DNA of 64,000 nt. Origin: Molossus alvarezi. Lineage: Eukaryota; Chordata; Mammalia; Chiroptera; Molossidae. Location of the stretch: contig CM073889.1 in assembly GCA_037176705.1 (NCBI GenBank), positions 100,829,890 to 100,893,889 on the forward strand. The letters run 5' to 3'. The translations under genes were made by a program, and so were the position numbers. Shown one piece after another: positions 10,740 through 21,399 of this stretch. How positions within the stretch are numbered: position 1 is the stretch's first letter; each line of letters begins with the position of its first letter. The notes under the pieces are model-generated. The model ran no database searches. It saw nothing but the letters and a program-made list of their open reading frames with translations, and was not told where the DNA came from.

Positions 10740-12224
10740 CATTTTATTTTTTAGATTGATCTCTCGGTACTTAATGGTTTTTTGTTGTTGTTGTTGTTTT
10801 TTATGTACACCTTTAAATTTTTACTTTTTAATTGTTGCTGGCATACAGAAACATGAGTGACTTTTGTATATGATCTGGTATCCAGAAACCTTGCTATTTC
10901 TACTATTATTGGTAGATTCTTCTAGATTATCTACAATCATGTTATTTGCAAATAATGAGAGTTTATTTTCTTTCGCCCAATCCAATCTCTCTCTCTCTCT
11001 TTAACATTATTGCTCTGGACTAACACCTCAGGCCCTATTTTCCCCCAACATACAGTGGATTTAAGAGTTTTATAATGGACACCTGTGTAGCCACCATCTG
11101 GATTCTATCATTCTAGATTTTACCAAGCTTATCATACTTCTTTTATGACACGTCTATCCATCCTTTTCCCCTTTTTGAGATGCATTTCAAAGTCGGTGCA
11201 GGCATCAGTATACTTCCCCCTAAATACTTTGGCACGCATACCTCGATCTAGTACCGTTTTGAATAGAAGAGGTGGATAGTGGACATCTTGTCTTGCTCCC
11301 AATCTTAGGAGGAATGTTTTTGGTTTTCAAGTATGATGTGTTTGCTGTAGAATTTTTGTATATAATCTTTATCAGATTAAGGAATTTTTCTTATTTTTCT
11401 AGTTTGCTGAACAGTTATATCACCCAATGATTGTTAAATTTTATGAAAGAAAAATTCCCACATCTAGAGATCATTTACTTTTCCTGTTTTACTCAATGTG
11501 AATGACTGATTTCTGAATGACAAATCCAGTTTAATCATGATGGATTTTTACATGTTGCTTTTTATATATTGTGGGCTTCTATTTGCTAATGTTTTGTTTG
11601 GACATTTTGCATCAACAATGAGAGAGATTGGCCTGCAATTTTAATTTCTGTGCTGTTCTTGTTAGATTTCTGCTATGTGAGGTGATGCTGGTCTCAGACA
11701 GTGAGTTTGAAGGTTTTCTGATCACTGGAGGGTTCTGTATGAGACTGGCATCATCTCTCTGAGATGTTTGGTTGAATTCACTGGTGAAGCCATATGGGCC
11801 TGTAGATTTTCTTGTGGGATTTTAAATTATGGATTCAATGTAGACAATAGATATCAGATGATTCCAATTTTTAAGATCTCACGTCAGTTTTATAAAGCCA
11901 TTCAAAAAATTTATTTTTTATCCAACATTTAAAAACAGCTTTACCGAGGCATAATTGACATACAAAAACTGCACATATGTGAAGTGTACAACTTGATTAG
12001 TTTTGACATATGTATGATACACTTCTGAAACATCACTACAATCAAGATTGTTCCATCTAGATTTAAAATATATTGGTATTCATAATGGCCTCTTAAATAT
12101 TTTTAACACCTGTCTGATCTGAAGTCATTTACCCATTTTTGCTTTTGATCCTGGCTATTCCTCTGTCCCACCCACCGTCTCTTTTCTTCTTGACCAGTCT
12201 CAGTACAGGGTTATCAATCCTCTT

Positions 12225-12461
12225 AGTCCTTTTATTTATTTACTTATTTTTGTTAATTCTCATCTGAGGATATTTTTCCATTGATTTTTAGATAGAGTGG
12301 AAGGGAGGGAGAGAGAGAAGCATCAATGTGAGAGACACATCGATTGGTTGGTTGCCTCCCATGACCCTAACCTGGGCCAGGGATCAAACCTGCAACCAAG
12401 GTACATGCCCTTGACTGAGAATCAAACGGACACTCTAACCGCTAAGCTAACTGGCCAGGGC
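12225..12461 (-). mobile_element. VES SINE, first of a same-target pair
   Basis: Tail 'aattctcatctgaggatatt', head end 'aactggccagggc'. It is preceded by 'cctcttagtccttttattta' and followed by 'cctcttaatccttttattta'. Confidence 0.88.
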
Positions 12462-12475
12462 CTCTTAATCCTTTT

Positions 12476-12715
12476 ATTTATTTATTTATTTATTTCCTCA
12501 CCTGAGGACATTTTTTCCATTTTTTGTTCAGATAGAGTGGGGGGGGGGAGAAATATCGACGTGAAAGGGACACATCGAGTGGCTGCTCCCACACGACCCA
12601 TCCAGGACCGGGGACAAACTGCAACCGAGGTACATGCCCTTAGCGGGAACTGAACCTGGGTCTCTCTGGACCACAGGTCGATGCTCTAACTGCTGAACCA
12701 AACCGGCCAGGGCCT
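12476..12715 (-). mobile_element. VES SINE, second of a same-target pair
   Basis: (TTTA)n-like tail, 'cctcacctgaggacattttt', B-box region 'gggaactgaacctgggtctc', end 'aaccggccagggc'. It is followed by a third copy of the target, 'cctcttagtcctttta'. Confidence 0.9.
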
Positions 12716-13302
12716 CTTAGTCCTTTTAAAGAAACACATTTTTACTTTCTTGATACCCTTTATTGTATATTTTGTTCTATATTTTGACTTTTATTTGCTG
12801 GGTTTTTGTTTTTGTTTTTATTTTTTAATTTAAAATTTTGAGGTGGTTGCTTGGATAACTTTTAGCTTCTCTTCTTTTCTAACATATGCATTTAAAGATA
12901 TGTATGTATAAGCATAGTTTTGCTTGCAACCCACAAGTTTTTTCTTTGTAAATTTTGATATGTAGTATTTTCATGATGCAGGTTAAAACAGTTCAAATTT
13001 CCTTTATGATTTCTTCTTTGACAGATGGGTTATTTAGAAATCTGTTTAACTTCCAAATGTATGAGGATCATCATATTATCTTTTTGTAACTGATTTCCAG
13101 CTTTATTGCATTGTGGTCACAGGACATATTTCATTTGAATTAATTCTCTTGAAGCGTGTTGAGACTTGTTGTATAGGTCGGCATCCACAATTCGGCACAG
13201 GTGCCATTTGTTTGAAAACTATGCTGCTGAGTGTAGTGTTCTACATGTCTCCTTTGGGCCAAGTGTGCTAATTGCATTAAATGTTCTGTAACTTGATTTT
13301 TT

Positions 13303-13557
13303 TCTTTCTTTCTTTTTTATCCTCACCCGAGGACACTTGTGCATTTATCTTCAGATAGAGCAGGAGGGAGAGAGGGAGTGAGAGAGAGAGAGAAACATCA
13401 ATGTGAGAGAGACACATTGAGTGGCTGCCACCCACAGTACCCTAAATGGGGCTGGGGACAAACTGCAGCCAAGGTACATGCCCTTAGCGGGAACTGAACC
13501 GGGACTCTCTGGTCTGCAGGCTGACGCTCTAACCGCTAAGCCAAACCGGCCAGGGCT
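13303..13557 (-). mobile_element. VES SINE
   Basis: Full-length minus copy with 'atcctcacccgaggacactt' and end 'aaaccggccagggc'. The target duplication 'ctgtaacttgattttt' lies on both sides (13285 and 13555 region). Confidence 0.92.
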
Positions 13558-14986
13558 GTAACTTGATTTTTGTATGCTTATTTTTCTATCAGTTACTGAA
13601 ATAGGTGTGTTAAGAACTACTATGATTGTATACTTGCCTAAATTTCCTACTTCTATCAACTTCTATTTTATATATTTTAAGATTGTATTGTTAAGTGAAT
13701 AAAAATTTAGAACTATTTCTTTCTGATCATTGAATTGACCCTTTTTATTTCTAATAATGCTTTTTTTTGGTCTTAAAGTTTAATATTAATATATCTAGAG
13801 CTCCCTATGATTACTGCTTGCTGGGTATATAGTTCTCCATGCTTTTCTTTCTAAATTTCTAAATTCTTTTGTTTTAAGAGTGTCTCTTCTAAACAGCATA
13901 TGGTTGCAATTTTTTTTTTTTTTTTTAGAGAGAGAGAGAAAGGGCGAGGGAGAGAGAAATATGGTTGTTTTTAAAGCAAGCCTGTCAATCTCTGTCAACA
14001 CTGGAGCATTAGCCCATTCACATTTAATGTAATAATGAATTTATAACATATCATTTAAAAAAAGTTTTGGAGGGCACATATTATCTTACAATTTGCTTTC
14101 ATTTGTCCCACCTGTTTTTCTTCTCTCCTTATCTTTTTTTGCAGCTCTTAAACCTGTCCACTGAATTATTTCATCCTTCCTCATTAGCTAGAAAGTTATA
14201 TAATCTTTTACTAATACTTATTACAATATGCATCCCTTGACCTATCAAAATCTAATATTAAATGGGATTTTTTTTTTTTTTACCTTCTTGTTGGATGATT
14301 CAAGGGGCTTAGAATACAAACTCTGGTTAAAGCCTCCCCACACCTTTGCTTTCATGCATGTCAATATCTACTTAAAACTCTACAAGACTATACTTTCAGG
14401 GATCATTTCTACAGTTTGTAAAACTCCACAAGACACACTTCTTGCTGCATGTAGTCAGCATTTACGCCGACCTAGCCACTTCTTTTTCTTTTACACTTCT
14501 CATTTTCGTTGCTCTGCAATCCTTATATTTGGGAACATTATCCTTCTGCCTGTAGAACACTCTTAATTTTTCACTAGGGTATATGTGCTGATGAACTTTT
14601 TCAGTTGTTAATCTAAAAATGCCTTTTTTCCCCTTCATTCTTTCAGGGTATTTCCCCCAATTAGAGATGTCTAGGTTGGTGATCACTCTCAGCACTGTAG
14701 GGGCACCACGTCACTGTCTTCCACTGTTTCTGCTGAGAAGTTAGCTGTTTTACTGTTGCTCCTTTGATGGTGATACTGACCCCCACCACTGGGAACATGA
14801 ATATTTTTCTTTTTCTTTGGTTTTCAACAGTTTGACTATGATGTGTCTCTGTGTAGACTGTTCTATCACACTTGAGGTTTGTTGGGGCTCCTTGAATTTA
14901 TGGCCTGGTATCTTGAGTTTTGCATGAGTTCTCGCCAGTATTTATGCAAACATCCCATTCTTTTACTCTTTTGAGATTCCAACTAC

Positions 14987-15223
14987 ATTTTTTTTTTATC
15001 CTCACCCGAGGACATTTTTTGATATTTTGTTCAGATAGAGTGGGAGGAAGAGAGAGAGAGAGAAACATGGATGACAGGGACACATCGAGTGGCTGCAACC
15101 CACAAGACCCAACCAGGGCCGAGGACAAACTGCAACCGAGGTACATGTCCTTAGCGGGAACCAAACCTGGGTCTCTCCAGACCACAGGTTGATGCTCTAA
15201 CCACTGAGCAACCGACCAGGGCG
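14987..15223 (-). mobile_element. VES SINE
   Basis: Minus copy with 'atcctcacccgaggacattt' and end 'gaccagggc'. Target duplication 'gagattccaact(a/g)catttt' on both sides. Confidence 0.9.
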
Positions 15224-15291
15224 AGATTCCAACTGCATTTTGGTCATTCTCATCCTTCATATCTCCTCCCTTCTATTCCCTATCTTTTCTT

Positions 15292-15545
15292 TCCTTTTTG
15301 GTTAATTCTCACCAGAGAATATTTTTCCACTGATTTCTTTAGAGTGGAAGGGAGGGGGATGGGAGGGAGGAAGGGAGGGAAACATTGATGTGAGAGACAC
15401 ATTGATTGGTTGCCTCACGCATGACCCTGACCAGGGCCAGGGATGGAACCTGCAACCGAGGTATGTGCCCTTGACTGGAAACTGAACCCGAGACCCTTTG
15501 GTCCATGGGCTGATGCTCTAACCGCTGAGCAAAACTGGCCAGAGC
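15292..15545 (-). mobile_element. VES SINE (cluster member 1 of 3)
   Basis: 'ttaattctcaccagagaata' tail and 'aaactggccagagct' head end. The flanking 'ctattccctatctttt' recurs after the whole cluster as 'tatttcctatctttt', so the three neighbouring SINEs may have built up at one target. Confidence 0.85.
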
Positions 15546-15550
15546 TATTC

Positions 15551-15640
15551 CTTTTTTTTTTTATTTATTTATTTACTTTTTATCCTCATTCAAGGACACC
15601 TCTGCATTATCTTCAGACAGAGTGAGAGGGAGACAGGGGG

Positions 15641-15696
<56 letters not shown>

Positions 15697-15850
15697 TCCA
15701 TGTGAGAGAGACATACCAAGTGGCCGCCACTCACACACCCCTAACTGGGGACAAACTGCAACCAAGGTATATGCCCTTAGTGGGAACCAAACCCGGGACT
15801 CCCTGGCCCACGGGCCAATGCTCCAACCGCTGAGCCAAACCAGCCAGGGC
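15551..15850 (-). mobile_element. VES SINE with long (GA)n (cluster member 2 of 3)
   Basis: 'atcctcattcaaggacacct' tail and end 'aaccagccagggc'. The CT-rich part is expanded to (GA)n at about 15644-15692. Confidence 0.88.
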
Positions 15851-15854
15851 TAAA

Positions 15855-16040
15855 TATTTCTTTTAAATTGATTTTTAGAGAGAGAGGAGGGAGGAGAGAG
15901 AGAGACATCAATGTGAGAGGGAACCTTGGATCGACTGCCTCCTGCATGCCCCCTACCAGGGATGTGCCCTGACTGGGAATTGAATGGGTGACATCTGGGT
16001 ACATGGGACGAGGCTCAACCACTAAACCACACTGGCTGGG
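15855..16040 (-). mobile_element. VES-related SINE (cluster member 3 of 3)
   Basis: 'aattgatttttagagagaga' tail and head end 'cacactggctgggtg'. The body is of the 'gcctcctgcatgccccctac' subfamily and is diverged. Confidence 0.8.
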
Positions 16041-16049
16041 TGTATTTCC

Positions 16050-16390
16050 TATCTTTTTGACTCTATGCTTTTCCCTCTGATGTTCCATCTTATCATTCTC
16101 TTCTCAGTTGTGACTAATCTGCTCTTGAATACAGCCAATGAATTATTCTTAAATCTTGCTATAGTATGTTTCAGTTCTAGAACTTCTATTTGGTCCCTTT
16201 TTATAGTTTCTAATTTTTCTGACATTCTTGATCACAAATTTTTTCTTTGAACACGGAAAGCACAACTGTTTTAAATTCTATGACTGTCTGCAGAGTGTGG
16301 GTATGTTTTTTTTCTCCGATGGTTTTAATTCATATTATCTCATATACTTGGATACTTCTGATTTATTGTAGAAATAATTTGAGGCCTTAG
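16050..16390 (-). mobile_element. Old L1 fragment
   Basis: 'tcagttctagaacttctatt' and 'tggtccctttttatagtttc' match the antisense L1 passage that lies beyond the segment ending near 14980, so this continues the 10740-14986 element on the far side of the SINE cluster. Confidence 0.65.
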
Positions 16391-16391
16391 G

Positions 16392-16695
16392 TAATACTCC
16401 TGTCTTAGCTTGGGCAGCTATAACAAAATACCATAGACGGACTGGCTTAGACAGCAGACATGTATTCCGTATAGTTCCGGAGGCGGCATGATTCAGTTCC
16501 TGGTGAGAGCCCTCCTCATGGCTTACAGATGTGGTCTTCCTGCTATAACTTCACATGCTGGAGAGATCAAGTCTCTTCCAAGTCCTTTCTTATAAGGGCA
16601 CTAATCCCATCAGGAGGGCTCCACCCTCATGATCTCATCTAAACCTAATCACCTCTCCAAGTGGTACCTGAACACTCAGTCCCTAACAGTTTGCT
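16392..16695 (-). mobile_element. MaLR LTR (MST/MLT1-like)
   Basis: In minus orientation: 'cttgggcagctataacaaaa', 'taccatagacggactggctt', 'cttataagggcactaatccc' and 'gggctccaccctcatgatct' follow the reversed MST/MLT1 order. No internal retroviral sequence was seen. Confidence 0.75.
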
Positions 16696-17589
16696 TCCTC
16701 CAGGGAGAATGTACACATGCTCGGCACGTGGGGGGCACCAGCCATCTGCTTTCATCTCGATCCACACTCAGGGTCCGGGTTACAGAATCCATGAAGGATA
16801 GTCATGAAGGACTAAGTAATCCAACCAACCTTCAGCTAAGGACAACTTGGGAAGCAGGCCAAAATACTTAAAACTTTTGTTTGAAGTGATCCTGAAGCCA
16901 ACAGGATGGTGCAGTATCACCTGGCCGCTCATATGGGACTGCTTTTCCTGAGGGCCTCTTTGAACTCCAGGCAGAGTGGCTGCACTTGACAGCCCTGCAG
17001 AGTCAGGAGAGCAGGGGTTGCCATATATGACCTGACCAAGGGGGAGGGGGTTCCCGATGAATCTCCTTTATTGAGAATGGGGGACCCCAAGTGGATATAC
17101 CCTAATGAGATGAAATTTTATGCTTTGAGTTCTTAAAAATTAAAATTATTTGCTGTGAACTGTGTGCTATAATCCATTCCTCAGCTTTTCACATTCAGAG
17201 GAAGCTTGGCTCTTCACCAGACAACAGAAACCCTGGCCTCCTAGCCTCCTGGAGGCGATGCAGGACACTGGATTAGCCCTGAGTGTGGTGTCAGAAAGCC
17301 CAAGGATCAGACCCTGATATCAAATGGCAGCTACTGAAACTGTAGGCATCGTGCCTAGGAGGAAACCAAGACCCAAAGGGTTGACCTCGCAAACTCAAGC
17401 TTAGAAAGGATCAGCCAGCATCACAGCCCTAATTTATGGCTCTAGGAAGGAACACAGAGCGACTCAGTTATGCAGAGAGCTCGAGTGCCAAAGGCAAAAC
17501 CCTGGCTCCCCAGAACCTGGAGAACACTGTTGCCAAAGAATGACGTACGAAATGTAGGGCCTAAGAGCATCCCCCTGCGGAACGTTTCT
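16696..17589. other. Unique intergenic sequence
   Basis: No gene or repeat family recognised. Confidence 0.4.
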
Positions 17590-17812
17590 CATGGGCGCAC
17601 CCTAACACGCCGGAGGAGCTGCTGAATGTTCTTTCCTCCCGTCTCCTGCTCCGCCAGCTCCTGCGATTTCCTTCCCAAGGAGAGGACTGTGCGCGGTGCA
17701 CGTTCTCTCACCTTCAGGACCTTCTTTGCTTCCTTCCTGTCTTTGTCCTTGAGCTGCTCCATAGCCGTCTGTCTGCACTGTTGACTGGTGGCTGTCCCAT
17801 GATGCCAACGCT
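17590..17812 (-). pseudogene. Possible exon or retrocopy fragment, unrecognised
   Basis: On the minus strand one frame stays open from about 17812 to a stop near 17592. It reads as a charged, helix-prone peptide (MEQLKDKDRKEAKKVLK at about 17765-17715). Directly after that Lys codon comes GTGAGAG, a plausible splice donor at about 17713. A second overlapping frame is also open, so codon evidence is ambiguous. It lies downstream of the DYM 3' end. I do not recognise a protein family. It may be a decayed retrocopy, an exon of an unknown transcript, or chance. Confidence 0.2.
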
Positions 17813-19669
17813 GCAGGGCGGTTGTTCCCGGAGCCTATGACACCAGCCTCAATGGGTGACTATGGGAACCAGTTATAATTCTGAATCTGTTCTGTACAGT
17901 GCCTCTAACTCTTGAAAGGTAAGGTGCTATTGAAAGGGGCACATTTTTTTAAGAGTAAATATTGTGGCGGAACCCTTTGTTGATAGGTTGACACATTGCA
18001 ATAACAGCTTCTATCTGCGATAAAATCAGATGTTAATATCCCTCCTAACACACGATGGTCCTGTATAGCCTCATTCTACACATTTTTACTTTGTGGAAAA
18101 CAAAATTTCTAAGCAAATTAATGCAAGCACAATTCAAGTGTATCATTTAAATTTATTGTCATGTAATAAATCTCTCACAAAAATAAGCAGCTCCTGGCGG
18201 GTTTGTAGCGCCAAGGCGGTGACGCAGTGGTATCTGGGAGCGTGTGCTCACACGCCACCTCTGGGGCCGCAGCCCCCGCTGAGCTTTTAGGCCAGTGAGC
18301 ACTTCTGCTGTGTGGTTAATTAAAGGGGGTGGGGTGGGGGTGGGGAGGGAGAGGAGCCTGCTGGAGAATGGGCTTCGGGGGCACCTCAGTAAGCCAGGTG
18401 GTGCAGGGAAGACTGAGATTCCTTCTCATCACAAGAACTGATGGTCCTGCAGCCCAGTGACTATCCCACACACTGCCCAGCCCTCAGCCTCTGAGGACAG
18501 TTCTGAGGTTCCACCAGAGGCTCAGCTGCTGCATGTGACCCTCTGAAAATGTTGTGTTTTGGTTTCAAGGAAGCAAATCAAAATGCTTCAGAAACAAATG
18601 AAAGCTGTAAATCATTTCTCCACAGAGAGAGCTCTCGTGTCAGCACCGGTCCCAGGACTGAAACCACCGGCGACCGCGGAAGCCTGCGGAGAACGGAGCG
18701 GCCCAGGCCCTTCCCAGCGGGAGCCACACAGATGTGCATGGCGTGTTGGCAGGCTTCCCCATTTCCAGAGCTTGGTGTGACCGCGGACAGCTCCTCCAGG
18801 CCCTCAAAAGACTGACGGACCCACACGACTCAGGCTCCCAGCCTGGGGACACAGGGGCAGGAGAGAAGCTGCTGCCGACAGAGACGAGAGGGCAGCGCGC
18901 TGAAGCGGGTGCTGTCTCCTGTGGACCGATGTGCTTCTAGGCAGGAAATACGTTGTCTTTGTGGATGAAACTAAGGCTCCTCCCCCAGACTGAAGGGTGA
19001 CCTGGACGTGGAGCGGGTGCGGCAGGACCGTCCACTGCCTCAGGGCCGCTCTCTGCCGGGGGCACGCTGGCTGCCGCCCTCAGAGAAGCTCCTTCCTCTG
19101 GCTCAGGCACCAAACATGCATCATCTAGGCCCCAAAGAGTTCACAGAAAGTCAGAAACGAAGAGAAAAACATGTTTTTCATCTCATGTGGAATACTGTAT
19201 TAATCAAATTGGTCTCTTTTTTCTCCTGAGTCTGGCTGAAGAAAAAAGATTGCTTTTGAAATGAAGCTTTTCTTTTCCTAATGATTAATACAGAGTAGAT
19301 TAACTTAATTTGTACTAGACTCCAATTTAATTCAGCTACAGCGCAGAGGCCAAATCCACAGAAAAGCTCATGTGGGCTTCACGAGGAGGCGCACTTCCCT
19401 CTGAGGGAGGACGCAGAGCATCCAAAGGCGTACAGCCCACTGCCCCGCAGTGTCGTCACCACACAGACGACTTCATTTCCTCATTCGTTCCTGTCTTATC
19501 TCTTTAGGCTGGTATTTCTGAATGTTGAAACACAAATACATACACACATGACTAAAACAAAAATCTTGAACATGCATTAAAAAGTGTGTACTGGTGGTGT
19601 TGTATGCCTAAGGCGTCAGGTTCCTGGAAAAGCTCTTGATTTTGGTTTAGAAATAAATAAAAGGGCATG
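17813..19669. other. Unique sequence downstream of DYM
   Basis: No transposon was recognised in this stretch. A GC-rich block at 18640-19110 is followed by an AT-rich block at 19140-19350 that contains several TAAT cores. A G-rich run lies at 18326-18352. No gene model could be supported. Confidence 0.4.
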
Positions 19670-19879
19670 TGGGACAGCAGGTTTTACATTTATTATTGCA
19701 TTTTTTGTACTACAATCTAAGCTGAGTGATCTACTGCCAACTGGCACCAATTCTCCACGTCTGAGTGTGCAAGGGAAACACGCCTGTGTGCCCCTCTTCA
19801 GCAGAAGATCCACCAGGCCACCTGCCTCCACCTGCCCGAAGGAGGAACCGAGAAGGGTGCTTGGTGGGGGAGGCCGGCC
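19670..19879 (-). other. DYM: DYM 3'UTR (predicted)
   Basis: The UTR runs from the stop codon to a cleavage site expected 10-25 bases past the AATAAA hexamer at 19689-19694. About 200 nt. The exact poly(A) site is inferred. Confidence 0.6.
19689..19694 (-). terminator. DYM: AATAAA polyadenylation signal of DYM
   Basis: The plus strand TTTATT reads AATAAA on the minus strand, about 186 bases past the stop codon. U-rich sequence follows in the transcript direction (19640-19665), as usual for a cleavage site. Confidence 0.6.
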
Positions 19880-20029
19880 TCAGTCGGAGTCCATCGTGAA
19901 CAGCTGGATGTCCTGTGGGCTCCAGTACAGGCCTACGGCTGAGCTGTAGACCAGAGACCAGACGTAGGGGATGAAGAACTCCTCGGGCTGCTCCTCTTCC
20001 ACATATTTGAATTTCAATTCTGGAAATTT
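19880..20029 (-). CDS. DYM: DYM terminal coding exon (dymeclin C-terminus)
   Basis: This exon encodes the final 49 residues and the TGA stop of dymeclin. It begins [10 protein letters not shown] and ends [10 protein letters not shown], which I recognise from the human protein (about 669 residues). Dymeclin is a peripheral Golgi protein needed for normal trafficking and skeletal growth. In humans its loss causes Dyggve-Melchior-Clausen and Smith-McCort dysplasias. The exon opens in phase 0 after the acceptor 'ttgtcttgttttgttgcag', and the preceding exon should end with a complete codon. No frameshift or stop is present. The peptide has an acidic EEEQPEE segment followed by a hydrophobic aromatic stretch. 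As recalled, two positions read Ser here where human has Asn (VYSS and YWSP). The rest of the gene lies at higher coordinates, beyond this window. Confidence 0.93.
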   Translation of the reverse strand, partial: KFPELKFKYVEEEQPEEFFIPYVWSLVYSSAVGLYWSPQDIQLFTMDSD

Positions 20030-20055
20030 CTGCAACAAAACAAGACAATTTTATA
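20030..20055 (-). promoter_or_regulatory. DYM: Splice acceptor of the DYM terminal exon
   Basis: On the minus strand a U-rich tract 'ttgtcttgttttgttg' is followed directly by 'cag', then the coding sequence AAATTT. Possible branch-point adenines lie in the next 40 bases upstream, just before the minisatellite begins. Confidence 0.85.
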
Positions 20056-20091
20056 ATCTCACAGTTCTCATGCCTAAGCAAAAGCAGCAGC

Positions 20092-20730
20092 AGTTTCTAC
20101 GTGGTGTGGTGTGCGGGAGCCCCCTCCTCTAAGTTTCCAGTGGTTCTCAACCTTCCTAATGCCGTGACCCTTTCACACAGTTCCTCATGTTGTGGTGACC
20201 CCCAACCATAAAATTATTTTTGTTGCTATTTCATAACTGTAATTTTGCTACTGTTATGAATCGCCACCGGAAGTATGTGTTTTCTAATGGTCTTAGGCGA
20301 CCACTGTGAAAAGGTTGTTCGACCCCCAAAGGGGTCACGACCTACAGGTTGAGAACTGCTGTTCTACACGGTGGTGCGGTGTGCGGAAGGCCCCCTCCCC
20401 TAAGTTTCTACACGGTGGTGCGGTGTGCGGGAGGCCCCCTCCCCTAAGTTTCTACATGGTGGTGCGGTGTGCGGGAGGCCCCCTCCCCTAAGTTTCTACA
20501 TGGTGGTGAGGTGTGCGGGAGGCCCCTCCCCTAAGTTTCTACATGGTGGTGCGGTGTGCGGGAGGCCCCCTCCCCTAAGTTTCTACATGGTGGTGAGGTG
20601 TGCGGGAGGCCCCTCCCCTAAGTTTCTACATGGTGGTGCGGTGTGCGGGAGGCCCCCTCCCCTAAGTTTCTACATGGTGGTGAGGTGTGCGGGAGGCCCC
20701 TCCCCTAAGTTTCTACATGGGGGCAGGGAG
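20092..20730. repeat. Intronic minisatellite, 43/44 bp units, split by hAT
   Basis: The unit 'gtttctacatggtggtgcgg' continues with 'tgtgcgggaggccccctccc' and 'ctaa'. One diverged unit (20092-20137) precedes the hAT element and about eight units follow (20362-20708). Between 20448 and 20708 units alternate strictly: a 44 bp unit with GTGCGG and five C, then a 43 bp unit with GTGAGG and four C. This makes an 87 bp dimer repeated three times. The 129-codon plus-strand open frame here is only a translation of the repeat. Confidence 0.95.
20138..20361 (-). mobile_element. Non-autonomous hAT element (224 bp)
   Basis: The ends are inverted repeats, 'cagtggttctcaacctt' at the left and 'aggttgagaactgctg' at the right. 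Interior phrases 'gccgtgaccctttcacacag' and 'cgacccccaaaggggtcacg' are typical of a short Charlie-type hAT family. The expected 8 bp target duplication is not seen. Only 'ttc' is shared across the junctions, both of which lie in minisatellite units. No transposase is encoded. Confidence 0.85.
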
Positions 20731-21384
20731 TGCAGGGCTGGTGGCTTGGAAAGGTCAGAGCCCCTACACTGCCTCCTGCGCGGGAGTATAACACCCTGCA
20801 TTTCCATGTGGTGATGTAGCCAGTAAGATGCACTCCCACTAGAAATCAGAACGACTAAGAGGTGGGAAGCCATGTCACATATTTGGGGTTTTCCTATGAA
20901 GGCATCAGGAAAGGATGTGAGGCCACTGACACAAGATGCCTTCTGTATCTCTAAGGAGGGGGATGGGAAAGAGAACAAGCCAGGAAACTGCTTCAGTAAG
21001 GATTCCTTCCCACTGAATTAAAGACAGGCAGGCAAGAGCCCCTGATGGGGTGGGGCTAGGTTACCTGCCCTCATGGCATTGGGGAAATTCTGATGACTAC
21101 TTAGTTAGAAAGAGGCACGAATCCAAGACTGCCCGGAAAAGGCCACCAGGGAAAGCCACTTGGCACCCCCATGACTATCCTTCCCACCTCCTGGTGAAAA
21201 CAGCTAAAAATGTCTCGTTTTCATTTTGGTTGAAGTTTAGGTCAAAACAATAGTCCACTCAGTCTAGAGTGAATAAATGTAGTAAAGAAAATGTCAACAC
21301 AGGGTGATACCCAGAGTGGCACGAGCATCCAGGATACAGTATGTACTACATAAAAGTCAATGCCGAGAGTATGGCTAACATTAC
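20731..21384. other. Unique intronic sequence
   Basis: No repeat recognised. A minus-strand AG/GT pair at 21057-21190 was tested as an exon, and all three frames contain stops. Confidence 0.4.
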
Positions 21385-21399
21385 GGCTAATGTAGCCGA

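Larger units (their letters stand above)
10740..14986 (-). mobile_element. Old L1, minus strand, fragmented
   Basis: AT-rich sequence reading as antisense L1 throughout. Landmarks are 'tctggtatccagaaaccttg', 'gaagccatatgggcctgtag', 'ttccagctttattgcattgt', 'caacactggagcattagccc' and 'ttcaacagtttgactatgat'. At about 11050-11260 and 11935-12110 are L1 3'UTR-type passages, so more than one old L1 may be spliced together by insertion. Frames are full of stops. Three SINEs interrupt it, and it continues beyond 14986. Confidence 0.75.

Noticed and set aside
20092..20730. CRISPR array
   Set aside because: The repeats are contiguous tandem units without unique spacers, in a mammalian intron.
20425..20814. 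129-residue repetitive protein
   Set aside because: Translation of the 43/44 bp minisatellite in an intron. The frame shifts between copies would not be kept under selection.
21057..21190. Minus-strand exon between 'caccag' and 'gcag|gtaacc'
   Set aside because: All three frames contain stop codons.
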